A stretch of 64,000 nt of DNA from Fodinibius sp. Rm-B-1B1-1 (GTDB taxonomy: Bacteria; Bacteroidota; Rhodothermia; Balneolales; Balneolaceae). Below, piece by piece: positions 1 to 8,401 of this stretch. Positions within the stretch are counted from its first letter, which is position 1; the number at the start of each line of letters is the position of its first letter. The stretch is taken from assembly GCF_038594945.1 (NCBI RefSeq), contig NZ_JBCFYD010000002.1:1054001-1118000 (forward strand). Reading direction: 5' to 3'. Position numbers and translations under genes: made by a program. The notes under the pieces were generated by a model. That model was not told the origin of the DNA, made no database searches, and saw nothing but the letters and a program-made list of their open reading frames with translations.

Positions 1-79
1 AACATTGTTAGATATCTCGTTTTAATCCCTTACCTTTACATATCTCAGTTAGATATATTTAAGATGTCTGTTTCTATCC

Positions 80-1030
80 ATGAACTTGCGCCAGCGAACA
101 CAAAAAGTACGAGAATTTGCCCTCCGTTTAGGATTTAATGCTTGTGGGTTCGCCAAAGCCGGTCGTCTTGAGAAAGAAGAACGTCGACTGCGCGAATGGC
201 TTAACCAAGATCGCAACGGTACCATGGGCTGGATGGAAAATCACTTCGACAAACGGGTAGACCCTACCAAGCTTGTGCCCGGTTCAAAGTCGGTCATTTC
301 TGTTATTGGCAGCTATTATCATCCCGATCATGAACGGCAACAAGATCGTTATGGAAACAAGCCGAAGATTGCCAAATATGCCCAGGGACGTGATTACCAT
401 AAGGTTTATAAAAAGAAGCTCAAAAAACTTTTCGCACAAACAAAAGAACTCCTCGGCGGGTTAGAAGGACGCGTTTTTGTGGATTCGGCCCCCGTTTTGG
501 ATAAAGCTTGGGCCGTAAAATCAGGACTGGGATGGATGGGCAAAAATTCTAACATCCTTAACAAAAATATGGGATCGTTCTTTTTTATCGGGGAGATGAT
601 TGTAGATGCTGAATTCAATTACGATACCCCTGTTACCGATCATTGTGGCAGCTGTACACGTTGTATCGATGCCTGTCCGACCAATGCAATTTACGAGCCC
701 TACCGTGTTGATGCCACAAAATGCATTTCGTATTTGACCATAGAGTTAAAAGATCAAATTCCAGAGGACTACCGGGATGACCTTGAGGGATGGATGTTTG
801 GCTGTGATATTTGCCAGGATGTGTGTCCATGGAATCGTGATGCGACCTATGGAAAAATGGAAGACCTTTCCCCGCGCCAAAAGCTATTGGATCACGACAT
901 CAATTTCTGGGAAGAACTGGATATTCCTCAATACGATGCTCTATTCGAAGGCAGTGCGATGCGGCGAGCCAAATTTGAAAAGTATAAAGACAATGTTGCC
1001 GCTGCCGCTCAAAGTTTACAAAAGAATTAG
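80..1030 (+). CDS. queG: epoxyqueuosine reductase QueG
   Basis: QueG catalyses the last step of queuosine synthesis, the cobalamin-dependent reduction of epoxyqueuosine to queuosine in the wobble base of GUN tRNAs, in the cytosol. The 316-residue product has the family layout: an N-terminal cobalamin-binding half with the conserved Asp (D135 in VDSAPVLDK), followed by a ferredoxin-like part with two [4Fe-4S] motifs, CGSCTRCIDACP (C189, C192, C195, C199) and CDICQDVCP (C242, C245, C249) plus C215. Length is normal, although the C-terminal HEAT-like extension of longer homologues is short. The ATG at 80 gives the family N-terminus. The gene converges on the sigma-factor gene with only 7 bp between stops, and no terminator hairpin is visible there. 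The call is secure. Confidence 0.95.
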   Translation: MNLRQRTQKVREFALRLGFNACGFAKAGRLEKEERRLREWLNQDRNGTMGWMENHFDKRVDPTKLVPGSKSVISVIGSYYHPDHERQQDRYGNKPKIAKYAQGRDYHKVYKKKLKKLFAQTKELLGGLEGRVFVDSAPVLDKAWAVKSGLGWMGKNSNILNKNMGSFFFIGEMIVDAEFNYDTPVTDHCGSCTRCIDACPTNAIYEPYRVDATKCISYLTIELKDQIPEDYRDDLEGWMFGCDICQDVCPWNRDATYGKMEDLSPRQKLLDHDINFWEELDIPQYDALFEGSAMRRAKFEKYKDNVAAAAQSLQKN

Positions 1031-1037
1031 TAAACCG

Positions 1038-1676
1038 TTAAAAACGGTGCCTCTTATCTTTGAGAGTTTTATAAAGAAGTTCACGAGCCCGAAAAATATG
1101 AGCCTTTACCGTACCCAGCGGCTTATCTAATACCTTGGCAATCTCTTGATAACTTTTCTCTTCCATGTGACGCAATTCGATCACCTTTCGATATTTCTCT
1201 GGAAGATCATCAATCGCATTTTGTACAATTTGCTTTCGCTGCTTTTTTATAATATCACGATCAGTACTTGCCGATTCGTCTGGAAGCTGCATTTCCATCT
1301 CTCCATCTTTCGTCTTCATGGGTTTATCGATAGAGAGCGTTTTTAACTTCTTCTTCCTCAGGTAATCAATGGTATTATTAGTGGCAATCCGATATAGCCA
1401 TGTAGAAAAAGCATAAGAATTGCTATAGGTATTCAGATTGTCAAAAGCCTTCACAAACGCTTCCTGCACTAAATCTTCAACCTGCTCCCGATCTTTTACC
1501 ATCTTTAAGATATGAAAATAAAGGGCGCGCTCATATTTGTCGACAAGCTTTTTATAAGCCTTTTCGTCCCCTCCCTTTGCCTTTTTTACAAGGACATCAT
1601 CTTCGAGACTACTTTCTGATGCATTTTCTCGAGGAGAATCGGATGTTTGTGAGTTTGAAGCTTTTGAATCAGACAT
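1038..1676 (-). CDS. RNA polymerase ECF-type sigma-70 factor
   Basis: This protein directs core RNA polymerase to a regulon-specific promoter set. Its 212 residues contain a disordered Ser/Glu-rich N-terminal tail of about 25 residues, then sigma region 2 (DLVQEAFVKAFDNL, followed by FSTWLYRIATNNTIDYLR) and sigma region 4 with a helix-turn-helix (YRKVIELRHMEEKSYQEIA, then LGTVKAHIFRARELL). Regions 3 and 1.1 are absent, as expected for group 4 (RpoE/ECF) factors. No anti-sigma gene lies next to it: downstream is the converging queG and upstream is a 308-bp gene-free stretch. Control by an anti-sigma encoded elsewhere, or at the level of transcription, is therefore likely. The subgroup cannot be told by eye. 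Confidence 0.92.
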   Translation of the reverse strand: MSDSKASNSQTSDSPRENASESSLEDDVLVKKAKGGDEKAYKKLVDKYERALYFHILKMVKDREQVEDLVQEAFVKAFDNLNTYSNSYAFSTWLYRIATNNTIDYLRKKKLKTLSIDKPMKTKDGEMEMQLPDESASTDRDIIKKQRKQIVQNAIDDLPEKYRKVIELRHMEEKSYQEIAKVLDKPLGTVKAHIFRARELLYKTLKDKRHRF

Positions 1677-1984
1677 TTCCAGTTACGACAGGAAAATATT
1701 TACTAAGATTAATTTCGGTTCAAACTTAGTAAAACTGTCGCTTTATTCCCATCACAATTTGAAAACATAAAGTCATATAACCAACTGTTACATTATTATT
1801 CCAAATAGGAATATCGATATTGTATTAATAATATATTTCTCCTTTTAAGGATTAAAAAAATATGAACCGATTTTAAAAAAAAAATCGTATATATTTTGTA
1901 AGGATTACTTGGTAAAAGTGTCTTACTAACGATAGAAAATCATTTCATCAAATAATAACTACTCTTAACCAAATAAAAACAACT
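1677..1984. other. AT-rich gene-free region between divergent genes
   Basis: This 308-bp stretch separates the divergently read sigma-factor gene and the small outer-membrane barrel gene, so it must carry both promoters. It is strongly AT-rich, especially around 1840-1900, where long A and T runs occur. I see no ORF, no long inverted repeat and no RNA-like structure. I could not choose a promoter with confidence. Confidence 0.5.
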
Positions 1985-2467
1985 ATGAAAAAACTACTAA
2001 CATTAGGATGCTTAATATTGGGGATGATATTCTTTTCTAATTCTAATGCATATGCCCAGGCAGAAACATTTAAAGCTGGCGGAGGGTTAGCTTTCGGTAG
2101 CGAAGTAGAAGCAATTGGTATTCAGGCTGGAGCCGTTTATGGCTTCACTGATGAAATTAATGGTGCTGCCGATTTCATTATTTTCTTTCCAGACAACTAT
2201 GACTGGTGGGAACTTAATGTAAATGGGCACTATAATTTTATGGCTGAAGACGGTGTACGACTTTACGGCTTAGCTGGCCTCAACTATGCTAACCTATCGG
2301 TAGATTTGGGGCAATTTGGATCAACTTCAGACTCTGAAATTGGACTAAACCTCGGAGGGGGTGCTGAATATGGTTTGGATTTTGCCAATCTGTATGGTGA
2401 ATTAAAATATGTGTTAGGCAATGCTGATCAATTGGGTATATCAGCAGGACTACGTTTTGACCTGTAG
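1985..2467 (+). CDS. small outer-membrane beta-barrel protein
   Basis: The 160-residue product begins with a classical signal peptide (KK, a hydrophobic core, then cleavage after AYAQA near residue 25). The rest alternates polar and aromatic residues in short strands (VNGHYNFM, VRLYGLAGLNYANL, LYGELKYVLGN, ISAGLRFDL), as in eight-stranded OmpA/OmpX/OmpW-like barrels. The C-terminus LRFDL resembles the terminal BAM-recognition strand. The specific role is unknown; such proteins are often surface or porin-like proteins. It is monocistronic, with an upstream AT-rich promoter region and a clear terminator 26 bp after the stop. Confidence 0.75.
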   Translation: MKKLLTLGCLILGMIFFSNSNAYAQAETFKAGGGLAFGSEVEAIGIQAGAVYGFTDEINGAADFIIFFPDNYDWWELNVNGHYNFMAEDGVRLYGLAGLNYANLSVDLGQFGSTSDSEIGLNLGGGAEYGLDFANLYGELKYVLGNADQLGISAGLRFDL

Positions 2468-2492
2468 GAATTCACCACTATTATCAAAGAAT

Positions 2493-2530
2493 AAAGGGCG
2501 TTCCTTCTTTTTGAGCGCCCTTTATTTTTT
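2493..2530 (+). terminator. intrinsic terminator between convergent genes
   Basis: AAAGGGCG (2493-2500) pairs perfectly with CGCCCTTT (2516-2523), and a T-rich tract follows on the + strand. It ends the outer-membrane barrel transcript. The hairpin sits only 9 bp from the stop of the converging ppx gene and may partly serve both directions. Confidence 0.85.
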
Positions 2531-2531
2531 T

Positions 2532-3488
2532 TTAAAAAGTTGTCAAAATAGCTCCATGCCGTATCCCGCCCGTAGAAGTAATCAGTTCCTTAAATCCATA
2601 CATCTCCATGAATCCGTCAAGGATAAGCAATCCGGCTAAAAATATATCCGCTCTCCCTTTCATAACTGCTGGATATTTTTCCGCAAGCTCATCCGCCGAT
2701 ATTTCTGAAAATTGATCGATATATGTGTTAAGTGTAGATCGATTTATAAGATGGCCCCGCAAGGCTTTACCGTCATATTCGGTTAACCCCTGATCTATAA
2801 AAGCCAGTGAAGTGACCGTCCCCGCTACGCCAATTAATACCGCATCTTCAGCAATATTAACTTTATAATCCTGCAACATATGTTGAATTGCGGCACGACA
2901 ATCAGAGATCTGAGACATGGACGGAGGCTTATTTTTCAAAAACCGTTCGGTAAACCGCACGCATCCCATATCATACGAATAACGGTCCTGCAACTGACTA
3001 CTGCCATAAGCAATCTCCGTGCTCCCCCCTCCTATATCAAGCACCAATTGGGATTTATCACTATCAATACCACTTAACACACTCTGGGCTCCCCAAAAAG
3101 TATATTCTGCCTCTTCCTCTCCACTCAAAATTTGAATATCAAATCCGGTTTTAAGCTTTGCCAAATCGATGAGCACACTTCGGTTTTCTGCATCCCGAAC
3201 CGCACTGGTCCCTGTCACAACAACCTCATTATTCGAGATATCAGGATATTTTTCTTCAAGGATATTTTTGTACTCAGCCAAGCAAGCGATAACGCGATCT
3301 ATCGCATTAGTCGACAAATAACCTTGCTCATCTACCCCGGCCCCAAGCCGTGGAATACGCTGTTGCTCTTCCAATACCTCAAGAGTACCATCATCCTGAT
3401 TATTTGCTACCAGTAACAGCGCTGTATTCGTACCTATATCTATAGAAGCTTTCACGAGACTATTTTCGTTGCTTGAATAGCGATCCAT
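2532..3488 (-). CDS. ppx: Ppx/GppA-family exopolyphosphatase
   Basis: This is a member of the ASKHA-fold Ppx/GppA phosphatases, which remove phosphate from polyphosphate and/or convert pppGpp to ppGpp. Visible motifs are the phosphate-1 loop SIDIGTNTALLL, the phosphate-2 loop LVLDIGGGSTEIAYG and the conserved EEEAEYTFWGA segment. The protein has about 318 residues and only the two catalytic lobes; the C-terminal HD-like domain of long Ppx is missing, as in short Ppx/GppA. The ATG at 3488 overlaps prmA by 37 bp. A GTG at 3455-3453 gives a 4-bp GTGA overlap with the prmA stop and places the start just before the IDIGTNT motif, so it is an equally good or better start. This is the last gene of the tatA-gatA-SDR-M28-prmA-ppx run. 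Confidence 0.9.
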   Translation of the reverse strand: MDRYSSNENSLVKASIDIGTNTALLLVANNQDDGTLEVLEEQQRIPRLGAGVDEQGYLSTNAIDRVIACLAEYKNILEEKYPDISNNEVVVTGTSAVRDAENRSVLIDLAKLKTGFDIQILSGEEEAEYTFWGAQSVLSGIDSDKSQLVLDIGGGSTEIAYGSSQLQDRYSYDMGCVRFTERFLKNKPPSMSQISDCRAAIQHMLQDYKVNIAEDAVLIGVAGTVTSLAFIDQGLTEYDGKALRGHLINRSTLNTYIDQFSEISADELAEKYPAVMKGRADIFLAGLLILDGFMEMYGFKELITSTGGIRHGAILTTF

Positions 3489-4294
3489 TCGTTTTCTTGT
3501 GGTATGCTTGTAATACGATAATCTCCTTCAAGACGCTCTTCCATTGCAAGCTGGTTACTTTTCAAAAGCCCTGAAAGAACAAGCGTCCCCTCTTCTTTTA
3601 GTACCTTATGTAGATCATCAAAGATATCTAAAATAGTATTCCGCTCAATGTTTGCCAGCACTACATCGGCCTTTTGATGATTTTCTATAACTTCTGATGA
3701 TCCCTTTTCCACTGTTATACTATCAGAGACCTCATTGAGCAAGATATTCTCTTCCGTATTTTCAATACTCCATTCATCAATATCGAAAGCATGAACCTGT
3801 GCTGCGCCAAGTTTTATGGATGCTATAGACAAAATTCCAGTCCCTGTTCCGGCATCAATAACCTGATCTCCCTCCGAAATAACATTGGGAAGCAACTTTA
3901 AAATTAATCGTGTAGTCTCGTGGTATCCCGTACCAAAGGACATTTTGGGATCAATCTTAAGTAATATTTTGTCATCGGGAACAGATTCATTCGACCAAGT
4001 GGGTTTGATAAAAAATTTACCAACCGCCTGTGCCCTAATTGTTTCTTCCCATTTCTGATTCCAATTCTGATCTGCTACCACTTCTTCGGATTCTATAAAT
4101 CCATTCCCAGGATATGCCGCAAGCAGGGTATCGATCCGTTCTCGATCATTAATGCCAAACCGTTCTTTTTGAATATAGGTGATGATTTTCTCATTACGCT
4201 GTTCAAAACCGTTAAAATCCATATCGAAAAGTTCAGCAATCAAACCCTCTTGGTATTGATCATCAATTTGAATAACCAATTTCAAATACTTCAT
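3452..4294 (-). CDS. prmA: ribosomal protein L11 methyltransferase
   Basis: PrmA trimethylates ribosomal protein L11 using S-adenosylmethionine. The 280-residue protein has a small N-terminal L11-recognition domain (about residues 1-95), then a Rossmann methyltransferase domain with motif I DAGTGTGILSIAS, the acidic motif II strand VHAFDIDEWSIENT and the NIERN motif that replaces NPPY in this family. MDPKMSFGTGYHETT-like residues (KIDPKMSFGTGYHETTR) are the typical PrmA loop just before motif I. The start lies 20 bp after the M28 peptidase stop, so co-transcription is likely. Length and motifs fit the family fully. Confidence 0.95.
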   Translation of the reverse strand: MKYLKLVIQIDDQYQEGLIAELFDMDFNGFEQRNEKIITYIQKERFGINDRERIDTLLAAYPGNGFIESEEVVADQNWNQKWEETIRAQAVGKFFIKPTWSNESVPDDKILLKIDPKMSFGTGYHETTRLILKLLPNVISEGDQVIDAGTGTGILSIASIKLGAAQVHAFDIDEWSIENTEENILLNEVSDSITVEKGSSEVIENHQKADVVLANIERNTILDIFDDLHKVLKEEGTLVLSGLLKSNQLAMEERLEGDYRITSIPQENEWIAIQATKIVS

Positions 4295-4314
4295 AAATAG
4301 CTATACTAATACCT

Positions 4315-5301
4315 TCAATTTGAACCTTCGATACGGTTATAAATAAGTTCAACCAATATTTCGCCAACTCCGTTTAATGTTTTTTTACTTATGATCGACA
4401 TATCATCATTATGTGTATGCCAATAAGAAGCAAACTGGGCACCGTTATTGCTGGGACTATAATGAATAATATTGATAGTCGGTATTCCCAAAATACGATT
4501 TATAACCAGATGATCATCAGATACCCTATTCCCCTGCTCACTAATAAATAAATTACTATATCCTTTATCTTCAGCAACATCCCATATTCCCTCTACCAAA
4601 CCAGGTGCAAACTGCATGGAATATCCCTCTTTGGGAAACCGAGCATTTTTACCTCCAACCATATCCAGTAAAATACCAAAACGCGGGCTGTATCCTTTTA
4701 CCGGTGGATTTTCGGACCAATGCCTTGACCCAAGAAAATATTTCGAGAAATCACCTTCCCTTCCATAATCTTCCCCATCAAACAAAACAATATCTACTCC
4801 TATCGGTGGAGGATTATCTTTAAATATTCGCGCCAACTCAAGCAGAACTCCTACACCACTACCTCCATCATCAGCCCCTAAAATAGGTTTATCCTGATTA
4901 AGAGAATCCTTGTCTGCACGTGGACGTGTATCCCAATGGGCACAAAGAAAAATACGATCACTACTCTGTGGATTAAACGAAGCAATAATATTTGAAAGCG
5001 CAAGGCTATCGCCGTCGTATCCCTGAGCCGTAAACTGCTGCGAAAATACATATCGCTGACCGGCATAATCCTGAAGCCTATTTAGCAAATACTCTTTGGT
5101 TAACTTATGCCCTTCCGCATTGGGGTTTCGTGGCCCATAAGACAGTTGTTGACCAATAAACTGATAAGCGCTATCAGCACTAAATTCAGGTACTTCTTGG
5201 CCCTGCTCTTCAAATGAAAACTGTTGTTGATCCCCTCCTTCACAAGAAATAAGGAAAAATAAAAGTCCGCTAAGAAGTAATAAAATCCGCAATTTAATCA
5301 T
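4315..5301 (-). CDS. M28-family zinc peptidase, lipoprotein (glutaminyl cyclase-like)
   Basis: The N-terminus is a lipoprotein signal ending in LLFFLISC (lipidated C20), so the protein is anchored in the envelope. The 328-residue product carries the M28 di-zinc signature: H122 in CAHWDTR, D144 in LGADDGGSG, the catalytic/ligand Glu in LFDGEDYG (E177) and a late His in the IIHY segment. Members are aminopeptidases or glutaminyl-peptide cyclotransferases; the insert after GEDYGREGDFSKYFLGSRHW resembles bacterial glutaminyl cyclases, but the substrate cannot be decided. The ATG lies inside the end of the upstream SDR gene (8-bp overlap), which points to translational coupling. Confidence 0.9.
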   Translation of the reverse strand: MIKLRILLLLSGLLFFLISCEGGDQQQFSFEEQGQEVPEFSADSAYQFIGQQLSYGPRNPNAEGHKLTKEYLLNRLQDYAGQRYVFSQQFTAQGYDGDSLALSNIIASFNPQSSDRIFLCAHWDTRPRADKDSLNQDKPILGADDGGSGVGVLLELARIFKDNPPPIGVDIVLFDGEDYGREGDFSKYFLGSRHWSENPPVKGYSPRFGILLDMVGGKNARFPKEGYSMQFAPGLVEGIWDVAEDKGYSNLFISEQGNRVSDDHLVINRILGIPTINIIHYSPSNNGAQFASYWHTHNDDMSIISKKTLNGVGEILVELIYNRIEGSN

Positions 5302-6067
5302 TGTCCCGAGACACCATCATTGACGAAGACTGCGCTACAGGAAAAACGATTGTATCCATAATATTTACGTGTGGAGGGCGATTAACAATAAAATGGACAA
5401 TTTCTGCTATATCTTCGGCAACGAGTGGTTCCATATCTTCATACACTTCATCAGCACGGTCTGCATCTCCTTTAAAACGAACTTCGCTGAATTCAGTCTC
5501 TACTAATCCCGGAGAAACCATACTAACTCGAACATTGGTACCATGCAGATCTTTTTTCGTAGCTTCAGTAAAAGCTTTTACCGCATGTTTCGTAGCACAA
5601 TAAACAGATCCCCCCGGATAGCTTTCATGTCCGGCGATGGAGCCGATATTTATAATATGTCCGACATTACGCTCTTTCATTCGTGGCGAAATAAGCCGCG
5701 TCATATTAAGCACTCCCTTAATATTCGTATCTACCATCGTATCCCAGTCATCATATTGAGCATCAAAAACAGCATCAACCCCTTTGGCTAATCCGGCATT
5801 ATTGACTAAAATATCGATCGGCTGTTCCAAAAAACTTAAAAACTGCTTAGCTGCATCCCGATCTCTGACATCAAAAGCGGCTAACTTTACGTTGATATTA
5901 TAATCCGCTTCCAACGTACGTTTTAACTCCTTAAGGCGATTTTCTCGTCGTCCGTTCAGGATAAGATGACAACCGGCCTCAGCAAATAGTTCAGCCGTAG
6001 CTTTGCCAATACCTGCCGTTGCCCCCGTAATAAATGCCCAGTTTCCCTCAATCCTATTTTTCATCAT
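5294..6067 (-). CDS. short-chain dehydrogenase/reductase (YdfG-like)
   Basis: This is a classical SDR of 257 residues. It has the cofactor motif TGATAGIG (residues 14-21), NNAG at 89-92, and the catalytic Ser143, Tyr156 and Lys160 (YCATK). The NGRRENRL segment after strand 2 has basic residues typical of NADP(H) preference. Sequence style (GGSVYCATKHAVKAFTEA) fits the YdfG/serine-3-dehydrogenase subgroup, which oxidises 3-hydroxy acids, but the substrate is uncertain. It starts 15 bp after gatA and overlaps the M28 gene by 8 bp, so it is in the same operon. Confidence 0.9.
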   Translation of the reverse strand: MMKNRIEGNWAFITGATAGIGKATAELFAEAGCHLILNGRRENRLKELKRTLEADYNINVKLAAFDVRDRDAAKQFLSFLEQPIDILVNNAGLAKGVDAVFDAQYDDWDTMVDTNIKGVLNMTRLISPRMKERNVGHIINIGSIAGHESYPGGSVYCATKHAVKAFTEATKKDLHGTNVRVSMVSPGLVETEFSEVRFKGDADRADEVYEDMEPLVAEDIAEIVHFIVNRPPHVNIMDTIVFPVAQSSSMMVSRDND

Positions 6068-6082
6068 TAAAATAGTACGTGA

Positions 6083-7615
6083 TTAATCCAATTGTTCTAC
6101 GAGTTTTGCCGCATTAAAAAGCTTACCCTCTTCAAAGGTGTCAGCCATAAACTGCATCCCGTAGGGCAAACCATCCGAATGCGTTCCGGCTGGTATATTA
6201 ATGCCACAAATTCCCGCTAAATTAGCTGATATTGTATAAATATCATTCAGATACATCTGTACAGGATTATCCTGATTTGCCCCCAGATCAAATGCCGTGG
6301 TCGGTGCTGTTGGAGAAACAATAACATCGACTTCTTCAAATGCTTCCGTAAAATCCTGCTTGATTAGTCGGCGCACTTTTTGAGCCTTAGCATAATATGC
6401 ATCATAATAACCTGCGCTAAGCACATAGGTACCCAGCATAATTCGGCGTTTAACTTCAGGACCAAAGCCTTCGGTTCTGCTCTTTTTATATAGGCGGATA
6501 AGTGATGAATCCATATCATTAAGCTCATCAACGAGCTTCTGTTTTTCCTCTCCCTTAGCCTGCTTTATTTGCTTTTCTAACGCCTCTTGCTCGGCCTTTA
6601 AATCCTGTTCAACATCTTTAATATCGGCCCGATGTCCGTAGCGAATACCATCATAACGAGCCAAATTACTGGATGCTTCTGCGGTTGCTAAAATATAGTA
6701 GGTTGCAATACCGTATTTCATGTGTGGAAGGTGGATCGGTACCAACTCCGCTCCGGCTTCTTCAAGCTCAGACAATTTATCCTTTATCCCTTTTCGGATT
6801 TCCTCATCCAATCCTTCTCCAAAATATTCCTCCGGGACCCCAATCTTAATATTGGAATCCGGATTCTTGAGTCCTTCTGTATAGTCGGGTACTGTTCGGC
6901 TTGATGATGTATTGTCATTGGGATCGGGTCCGGCAATGGTTTCAAGAATAAGCGCTGCGTCATCAACGCTATGGGCTAACGGCCCGATACAGTCAAACGA
7001 AGACGCAAAAGCCACCAATCCGTGACGTGAAACACGTCCATAGGTAGGTTTTACGCCTACAACCCCACAAAAAGAAGCAGGCTGACGAATAGAGCCTCCC
7101 GTATCGGAACCGAGCGAAGCTGTACAAAAATCAGCAGCCACAGCAGCAGCACTTCCTCCCGAAGATCCACCGGAAACCTTGGACGTATCTATGGGATTTT
7201 TTGTTGGTCCATAAATAGAATTTTCGGTTGATGATCCCATGGCAAACTCATCCATGTTCAAGCGTCCCAACAAAATAGCATCTTCATCTCTTAAACGCTC
7301 AACAACCGTAGCATCATAAACACTTTCAAAATTGGAAAGGATATTTGAAGCACAGGTCGCCTGTTTATCCTTTTCACAAATCAAATCTTTTATTCCTATT
7401 ACCATACCGGCCAGTTTTCCGGCGGTACCATTGTCGATCCGTTCCTGGATTTGTTGTGCCCTTTCGAGTGCTCCTTTCTCATCAATACTTACAACAGCAT
7501 TCACTTCTTCATTTTGCTGCTCAATATTATCGATGTATGATTGTACAATATTTGAAAGTGTGGTATCACCAGACTGAATTGCCTGTTGTATCTGGCTAAA
7601 ATTTGTAAAACTCAA
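6083..7615 (-). CDS. gatA: Asp-tRNA(Asn)/Glu-tRNA(Gln) amidotransferase subunit A
   Basis: GatA is the amidase subunit that releases ammonia from glutamine for transamidation of mischarged Glu-tRNA(Gln) or Asp-tRNA(Asn). The amidase-signature triad is intact: K76 (GIKD), S151 (cis-Ser in SGGSSGGS) and S175 (nucleophile in DTGGSIR). The 510-residue length exceeds the usual roughly 485 because of a charged helical insert of about 35-40 residues (around 320-360, rich in E/K/Q) between the NLARYDGIRYG segment and LYKKSRTEGFG. gatB and gatC are not in the window. It lies 27 bp after tatA and heads the housekeeping part of this leftward operon. Confidence 0.95.
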   Translation of the reverse strand: MSFTNFSQIQQAIQSGDTTLSNIVQSYIDNIEQQNEEVNAVVSIDEKGALERAQQIQERIDNGTAGKLAGMVIGIKDLICEKDKQATCASNILSNFESVYDATVVERLRDEDAILLGRLNMDEFAMGSSTENSIYGPTKNPIDTSKVSGGSSGGSAAAVAADFCTASLGSDTGGSIRQPASFCGVVGVKPTYGRVSRHGLVAFASSFDCIGPLAHSVDDAALILETIAGPDPNDNTSSSRTVPDYTEGLKNPDSNIKIGVPEEYFGEGLDEEIRKGIKDKLSELEEAGAELVPIHLPHMKYGIATYYILATAEASSNLARYDGIRYGHRADIKDVEQDLKAEQEALEKQIKQAKGEEKQKLVDELNDMDSSLIRLYKKSRTEGFGPEVKRRIMLGTYVLSAGYYDAYYAKAQKVRRLIKQDFTEAFEEVDVIVSPTAPTTAFDLGANQDNPVQMYLNDIYTISANLAGICGINIPAGTHSDGLPYGMQFMADTFEEGKLFNAAKLVEQLD

Positions 7616-7642
7616 TGGATTAGAAATGGATTTTAATTAATC

Positions 7643-7855
7643 TTACTGCTTTTGTTCGGTATTTTGGTCAGAGCTTTTCTCAAACCCTTCTTCTTGGCCT
7701 TCTTCCAGCTCTTTTTTAATCTCATTGGAAGCCTTTTTGAATTCCTTCATTCCTTGTCCCAAGCCTCGAGCAAGTTCGGGAATCCGTTTAGCACCAAAGA
7801 AAAGAAGAATAGCCAGGCCGATAATCAAAATCTCCATTCCGCCGAAACTTCCCAT
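7643..7855 (-). CDS. tatA: twin-arginine translocase subunit TatA/TatE
   Basis: TatA forms the pore-like assembly of the Tat system, which exports folded proteins. The 70-residue product shows the full family plan: a short N-terminal membrane helix ([15 protein letters not shown]), the hinge [12 protein letters not shown], an amphipathic helix and a charged, disordered Glu/Gln-rich tail. tatC is not in the window. It is the first gene of the leftward operon; its promoter must lie in the 193-bp region shared with the divergent DUF2795 gene. Confidence 0.95.
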   Translation of the reverse strand: MGSFGGMEILIIGLAILLFFGAKRIPELARGLGQGMKEFKKASNEIKKELEEGQEEGFEKSSDQNTEQKQ

Positions 7856-8048
7856 AATAAATTCCTTAGTTTGTAGTTAGAATTATGACTCAGGAAGATA
7901 ACAATAATTTATTAGACCTTTGAGTGATAAAATGGAAAAAATAATTGCATTTTCCTTAAAAATTGTATTGAATTTAATGTGACAAACCTTCAAAAAGGTT
8001 TTGAAGATTGTATTTTGAACTTTAAAAAATAAAACCGAACTACTTTTT

Positions 8049-8303
8049 ATGATTTGGACTGTTGAATTAGCAGCCGTTTTAGATGATGCACCTTTTCCCG
8101 CAACGCGCGATGAACTTATAGAATGGGCTGAACGCAATGGGAGTCCCCAACAGGTGCTCGATAATTTATATGAACTTGAAGAAATTGAACAAGGCGAAGA
8201 TGTTGTTTACGAGAGTATAGAAGATATCTGGCCAGACTACATCGGAAAAGAAGATTTCTTCCATAATGAAGACGATGAAGGCTTCGATTACGATGATGTT
8301 TAA
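8049..8303 (+). CDS. DUF2795 domain protein
   Basis: This is an acidic 84-residue protein. Residues 1-65 match the small DUF2795 fold (a VELAAVLDDAPFPATRDELIEWAERNGS-type start followed by an alpha-helical VLDNLYELEE segment), and the tail is almost entirely Asp/Glu/Phe (NEDDEGFDYDDV). Family members are small proteins of unknown function, often linked to stress or unclear regulation. The ATG at 8049 is preceded by an AT-rich region. A strong terminator follows 28 bp after the stop, so this is probably a one-gene transcript. Confidence 0.8.
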   Translation: MIWTVELAAVLDDAPFPATRDELIEWAERNGSPQQVLDNLYELEEIEQGEDVVYESIEDIWPDYIGKEDFFHNEDDEGFDYDDV

Positions 8304-8331
8304 TATTTGACGAAAAAAGAATGTATTTTTG

Positions 8332-8367
8332 CGGTTGCATGATTTTCTTCATGCAACCGTTTTTTTT
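8332..8367 (+). terminator. strong intrinsic terminator
   Basis: CGGTTGCATG (8332-8341) pairs perfectly with CATGCAACCG (8350-8359), with one further A-T pair, a short loop and eight T residues from 8360. It ends the DUF2795 transcript. It also covers all in-frame ATG codons (8321, 8339, 8351) that could otherwise begin the Omp85 gene, which bears on that gene's true start. Confidence 0.92.
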
Positions 8368-8401
8368 GAATGCCACAAGTCAATTGCTAATTACATTTCC
8401 A

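Noticed and set aside
7883-8137. 84-codon leftward ORF opposite the DUF2795 gene
   Set aside because: It is the antisense shadow of the real rightward gene, has low-complexity Ser/Lys content and no family signal.
8321-8401. ATG starts at 8321, 8339 and 8351 for the Omp85 gene
   Set aside because: They lie in or just before the intrinsic terminator of the preceding gene and would give an odd Cys/Phe-rich leader before the signal peptide.
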